Of a stretch of DNA of 64,000 nt, positions 61,190 to 64,000 are shown in pieces. Positions within the stretch are counted from its first letter, which is position 1; every line of letters begins with the position of its first letter. Under the pieces are notes generated by a model, which saw only the letters and a program-made list of their open reading frames with translations, had not been told where the DNA came from and did not search any database. The stretch spans positions 1 through 64,000 of the forward strand of contig NZ_LT607430.1 of assembly GCF_900095225.1 (NCBI RefSeq). The letters are read 5' to 3'. Made by a program: the position numbers and the translations under genes. The stretch is from Pseudomonas sp. UMAB-08 (GTDB lineage: Bacteria > Pseudomonadota > Gammaproteobacteria > Pseudomonadales > Pseudomonadaceae).

Positions 61190-61230
61190 TGTCGTTTCTT
61201 GACGCTTTCGGCAAACCCCCTGTCGTTTTT
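61190..61230 (+). promoter_or_regulatory. Direct repeats tgtcgttt, 31 bp apart, upstream of the dipeptidase gene
   Basis: tgtcgtttctt (61190-61200) recurs as tgtcgttttt (61221-61230), start to start 31 bp or three helical turns, about 100 bases before the next ATG. AraC proteins bind such direct repeats; GbdR controls this cluster in P. aeruginosa. The match is suggestive only. Confidence 0.35.
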
Positions 61231-61320
61231 GCACCCGGCTCGCTCAACCCTCAGGCATATGCTGGCCCCAAAGCGCCGGCAGACGATTCGGCGCATGAAT
61301 CACCCAGAGGGGACAGCCTG

Positions 61321-62298
61321 ATGAGCCCAGCCGAATTGCACGCCGACAGCATCGTTATTGACGGGCTGATCATTGCCAAGTGGAACCGTGAGCTGTTCGA
61401 AGACATGCGCAAAGGTGGCCTGACCGCTGCTAACTGCACCGTGTCGGTGTGGGAAGGTTTCCAGGCGACCATCAACAGCATCTGCACCAGCCAGAAGCTG
61501 ATGCGTGAAAACAGTGACCTGGTCATCCCCGTGCGTACCACGGCGGATATCCGCAAGGCCAAGGAACAAGGCAAGACCGGCATCCTCTTCGGTTTCCAGA
61601 ACGCCCACGCTTATGAAGACCAGATCGGCTACGTCGAGATCTTCAAGCAGCTCGGCGTTGGCATCGTGCAGATGTGCTACAACACGCAAAACCTGGTCGG
61701 CACCGGCTGTTACGAACGCGACGGCGGCCTGTCGGGCTTCGGTCGCGAGATCGTTGCCGAAATGAACCGCGTCGGCGTCATGTGCGACCTGTCTCACGTG
61801 GGTTCGAAAACCTCCGAAGAAGTCATCCTCGAATCGAAAAAACCGGTCTGCTACTCGCACTGCCTGCCGTCCGGCTTGAAAGAACATCCGCGCAACAAGT
61901 CCGATGAAGAGCTGAAGTTCATCGCTGACCACGGCGGTTTCGTTGGCGTGACCATGTTCGCGCCGTTCCTCGCCAAGGGCATCGATTCGACCATCGACGA
62001 CTACGCCGAAGCCATCGAATACGTGATGAACATTGTCGGTGAAGACGCCATCGGTATTGGCACTGACTTCACGCAGGGTCACGGTCAGGACTTCTTCGAA
62101 TACCTGACCCACGACAAGGGCTACGCGCGTCGTCTGACCAGCTTCGGCAAGATCATCAACCCGCTGGGTATTCGTACCGTGGGTGAGTTCCCCAACCTGA
62201 CCGAAACCCTGCTCAAGCGCGGCCACCCCGAGCGCGTCGTGCGCAAAATCATGGGCGAGAACTGGGTGAACGTTCTCAAGGATGTTTGGGGCGAGTAA
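61321..62298 (+). CDS. M19 membrane-dipeptidase homologue with altered metal ligands
   Basis: 325 residues from ATG 61321 (MSPAELHADSIVIDGLIIAK). The fold and length match M19 renal-dipeptidase-type proteins. His159 (CDLSHVGSKT), His180 (CYSHCLPSG) and Asp249 (GIGTDFTQGHG) are kept. The N-terminal HxD pair is absent (IDGLIIAKW), and the usual bridging Glu is Gln93 (FGFQNAHAYE). It is syntenic with the dipeptidase of the dimethylglycine region in P. aeruginosa. Its substrate is uncertain; it may not hydrolyse dipeptides. First of three same-strand genes to dgcA. Confidence 0.85.
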   Translation: MSPAELHADSIVIDGLIIAKWNRELFEDMRKGGLTAANCTVSVWEGFQATINSICTSQKLMRENSDLVIPVRTTADIRKAKEQGKTGILFGFQNAHAYEDQIGYVEIFKQLGVGIVQMCYNTQNLVGTGCYERDGGLSGFGREIVAEMNRVGVMCDLSHVGSKTSEEVILESKKPVCYSHCLPSGLKEHPRNKSDEELKFIADHGGFVGVTMFAPFLAKGIDSTIDDYAEAIEYVMNIVGEDAIGIGTDFTQGHGQDFFEYLTHDKGYARRLTSFGKIINPLGIRTVGEFPNLTETLLKRGHPERVVRKIMGENWVNVLKDVWGE

Positions 62299-62382
62299 CG
62301 CTCACACCGTATCTGCATTGAATAGCTGACCCCACTGCCATCCGCGCAGTGGGCGCAACCCGAATTTCTGGAGTGTTACCCC

Positions 62383-62913
62383 ATGGCTAAAATCGCCCCG
62401 CAACTGCCTATCGAAGTCGACAGCGAAACCGGTGTCTGGACGTCTGATGCGTTGCCGATGCTCTACGTGCCACGTCACTTTTTCGTCAACAACCACATGG
62501 GCATCGAAGAAGTGTTGGGCGCTGACGCCTACGCCGAAATTCTCTACAAGGCGGGTTACAAATCGGCCTGGCACTGGTGCGAGAAAGAAGCTGAATGCCA
62601 CGGCCTGGAAGGCGTCGCGGTGTTTGAGCACTACATGAAGCGTTTGTCGCAACGTGGCTGGGGTCTGTTTAAGATCGAAGCCATCGACCTGGAAAAAGGC
62701 ACCGCCAGCATCCGCCTGGAACACTCGTGCTTCGTCTATGTGTACGGCAAGGTCGGGCGCAAGGTCGATTACATGTTCACCGGTTGGTTCGCGGGTGCCA
62801 TGGATCAAATCCTGGCCGCCAAAGGCAGTCCGATCCGCACTGTGGCCGAGCAGGTTTACGGTGGTTCTGAAGAAGGCCACGACGATGGCCTGTTCATCGT
62901 CAAGCCATTGTAA
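62383..62913 (+). CDS. DUF5943 (4-vinyl-reductase-like) protein of the dimethylglycine cluster
   Basis: 176 residues. MLYVPRHFFVNNHMGIEEVLG and a late V4R-like part (HSCFVYVYGKVGRKVDYMF) with conserved Cys and His. Found next to dgcA in pseudomonads; biochemical role unknown. Cytoplasmic, no signal. Between dipeptidase gene (84 bases) and dgcA (15 bases). Confidence 0.85.
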   Translation: MAKIAPQLPIEVDSETGVWTSDALPMLYVPRHFFVNNHMGIEEVLGADAYAEILYKAGYKSAWHWCEKEAECHGLEGVAVFEHYMKRLSQRGWGLFKIEAIDLEKGTASIRLEHSCFVYVYGKVGRKVDYMFTGWFAGAMDQILAAKGSPIRTVAEQVYGGSEEGHDDGLFIVKPL

Positions 62914-62928
62914 GTCGAGGTTTCCGTC

Positions 62929-64000
62929 ATGGCTTTCGAAGCAATGTTCCAGCCCATCCAGATCGGCAAACTGACCATCCGCAACCGCGTTCTCAGTACC
63001 GCGCACGCCGAGGTTTATGCCACCGATGGCGGCATGACCACTGATCGGTACGTGAAGTATTACGAGGAGAAAGCCAAGGGCGGTATCGGCCTGGCCATTT
63101 GTGGCGGGTCCTCCAGCGTGGCCATCGACAGCCCGCAAGGCTGGTGGAAATCGGTCAACCTGGCCACCGACAACATCATCCCGCACTTCCAGAATCTGGC
63201 GGATGCCATGCACAAGCATGGCGCCAAGATCATGATTCAGATTACTCACATGGGTCGTCGTTCGCGTTGGGACGGCGACCATTGGCCGACCCTGCTGTCA
63301 CCGTCAGGCATTCGTGAACCGGTACACCGCGCGACCTGCAAAACCATCGAGCCGGAAGAGATCTGGCGCGTGATCGGCAACTACGCCAGCGCTGCCGGAC
63401 GGGCCAAGGCTGGCGGTCTGGATGGCGTCGAACTGTCCGCCGTGCACCAGCACATGATCGATCAGTTCTGGAGCCCTCGGGTTAACAAACGCACCGATGA
63501 ATGGGGCGGCAGTTTCGAAAACCGCATGCGTTTCGGTCTGGAAGTGCTCAAGGCTGTGCGCAAGGAAGTCGGTCCGGATTTCTGCGTCGGTATTCGTCTG
63601 TGCGGCGACGAATTCCATCCCGATGGCCTGAGCCATGAGGACATGAAGCAGATCGCCAAGTATTACGACGACACCGGCATGCTCGACTTTATCGGTGTGG
63701 TCGGTTCGGGGTGTGACACCCACAACACCCTGGCCAACGTTATCCCCAACATGAGTTATCCACCGGAGCCGTTCCTGCATTTGGCCGCCGGTATCAAAGA
63801 AGTGGTCAAGGCCCCGGTCCTGCACGCGCAGAACATCAAGGACCCGAACCAGGCAACACGGATTCTGGAAGGCGGGTATGTCGACATGGTCGGCATGACC
63901 CGTGCGCACATCGCTGACCCGCACCTGATCGCCAAGATCAAGATGGGCCAGGTCGATCAGATCAAGCAATGCGTGGGTGCCAACTACTGCATCGACCGTC
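62929..64000 (+). CDS. dgcA: Dimethylglycine demethylase subunit DgcA (partial, cut by window edge)
   Basis: 357 residues seen (of roughly 690 in the family), open to the window edge. N-terminal TIM barrel of the NADH:flavin oxidoreductase/old yellow enzyme type: MFQPIQIGKLTIRNRVLSTA, QITHMGRRSRWDGDHW, GLDGVELSAVHQHMIDQFWS (FMN/substrate region), and GYVDMVGMTRAHIADPHL. The CxxC iron-sulphur region begins near the edge with CVGANYCIDR. It takes a methyl group from dimethylglycine to give sarcosine, after betaine demethylation. GGTTTCCGTC precedes the start. Confidence 0.92.
   Translation, partial: MAFEAMFQPIQIGKLTIRNRVLSTAHAEVYATDGGMTTDRYVKYYEEKAKGGIGLAICGGSSSVAIDSPQGWWKSVNLATDNIIPHFQNLADAMHKHGAKIMIQITHMGRRSRWDGDHWPTLLSPSGIREPVHRATCKTIEPEEIWRVIGNYASAAGRAKAGGLDGVELSAVHQHMIDQFWSPRVNKRTDEWGGSFENRMRFGLEVLKAVRKEVGPDFCVGIRLCGDEFHPDGLSHEDMKQIAKYYDDTGMLDFIGVVGSGCDTHNTLANVIPNMSYPPEPFLHLAAGIKEVVKAPVLHAQNIKDPNQATRILEGGYVDMVGMTRAHIADPHLIAKIKMGQVDQIKQCVGANYCIDR

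Overview
The window is a stretch of a GC-rich Pseudomonas chromosome, most like the P. fluorescens group. The evidence is gene content and order: pyrR-pyrB-pyrC' with ruvX, algH, tonB3 and gshB beside the pilGHIJ-chpA chemosensory genes; an mdcABCDEGH-madLM-mdcR malonate cluster; tkt-epd-pgk-fba; and a carnitine/dimethylglycine region (cdhR, caiX, cdhCAB, dipeptidase, dgcA). Repeated short palindromes of the type gtaggagcgggcttgcccgcgat, known from fluorescent pseudomonads, support this. I see no prophage, insertion sequence, CRISPR array, tRNA or rRNA.

Layout. 1-6.1 kb, minus strand: pyrimidine genes (with a dihydroorotase homologue that has lost its metal-binding histidines), ruvX, algH, a TonB protein and gshB. 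6.4-16.4 kb, plus strand: a Chp-type chemosensory operon (two response regulators, two CheW-like proteins, an MCP and a 2,014-residue ChpA kinase) without pilK or chpB. 16.4-17.7 kb: a lone self-inhibited Fic protein with a DNA-binding tail, preceded by two tandem 29-bp palindromes. 17.8-26.2 kb: the complete malonate decarboxylase operon behind a 33-bp palindrome, the MadLM transporter and the LysR regulator. 26.4-35 kb: hemolysin III-like protein, rsmE, bioA, a flavin amine oxidase with a lysine/alanine/proline tail, a cytochrome b561-YceI pair and RhlE. 35-48 kb: a periplasmic binding protein, a glycosyltransferase-like orphan, metF-ahcY behind an S-adenosylhomocysteine riboswitch, transporters, small envelope proteins, ligB, and an ArsR-methyltransferase fusion in one operon with metK behind a 30-bp palindrome. 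48.4-54.6 kb: transketolase, erythrose-4-phosphate dehydrogenase, phosphoglycerate kinase and class II aldolase, with two small lipoproteins. 54.7-64 kb: uptake and breakdown of carnitine and gamma-butyrobetaine to glycine betaine and on to dimethylglycine, ending inside dgcA.

How the parts fit. The methionine (SAM) cycle appears twice under two apparent SAH-responsive devices: an RNA switch on ahcY-metF and a probable protein switch on metK. The Fic, mdc and ArsR palindromes are the clearest regulatory signals not explained by the coding sequences. Most of the rest is conserved core or common accessory Pseudomonas metabolism. The least explained items are the Fic operator pair, the M19 dipeptidase homologue lacking several metal ligands, the carnitine-cluster oxygenase with an apparent ATT start codon, the tail of the amine oxidase, and the glycosyltransferase-like orphan whose start lies beside a perfect hairpin.
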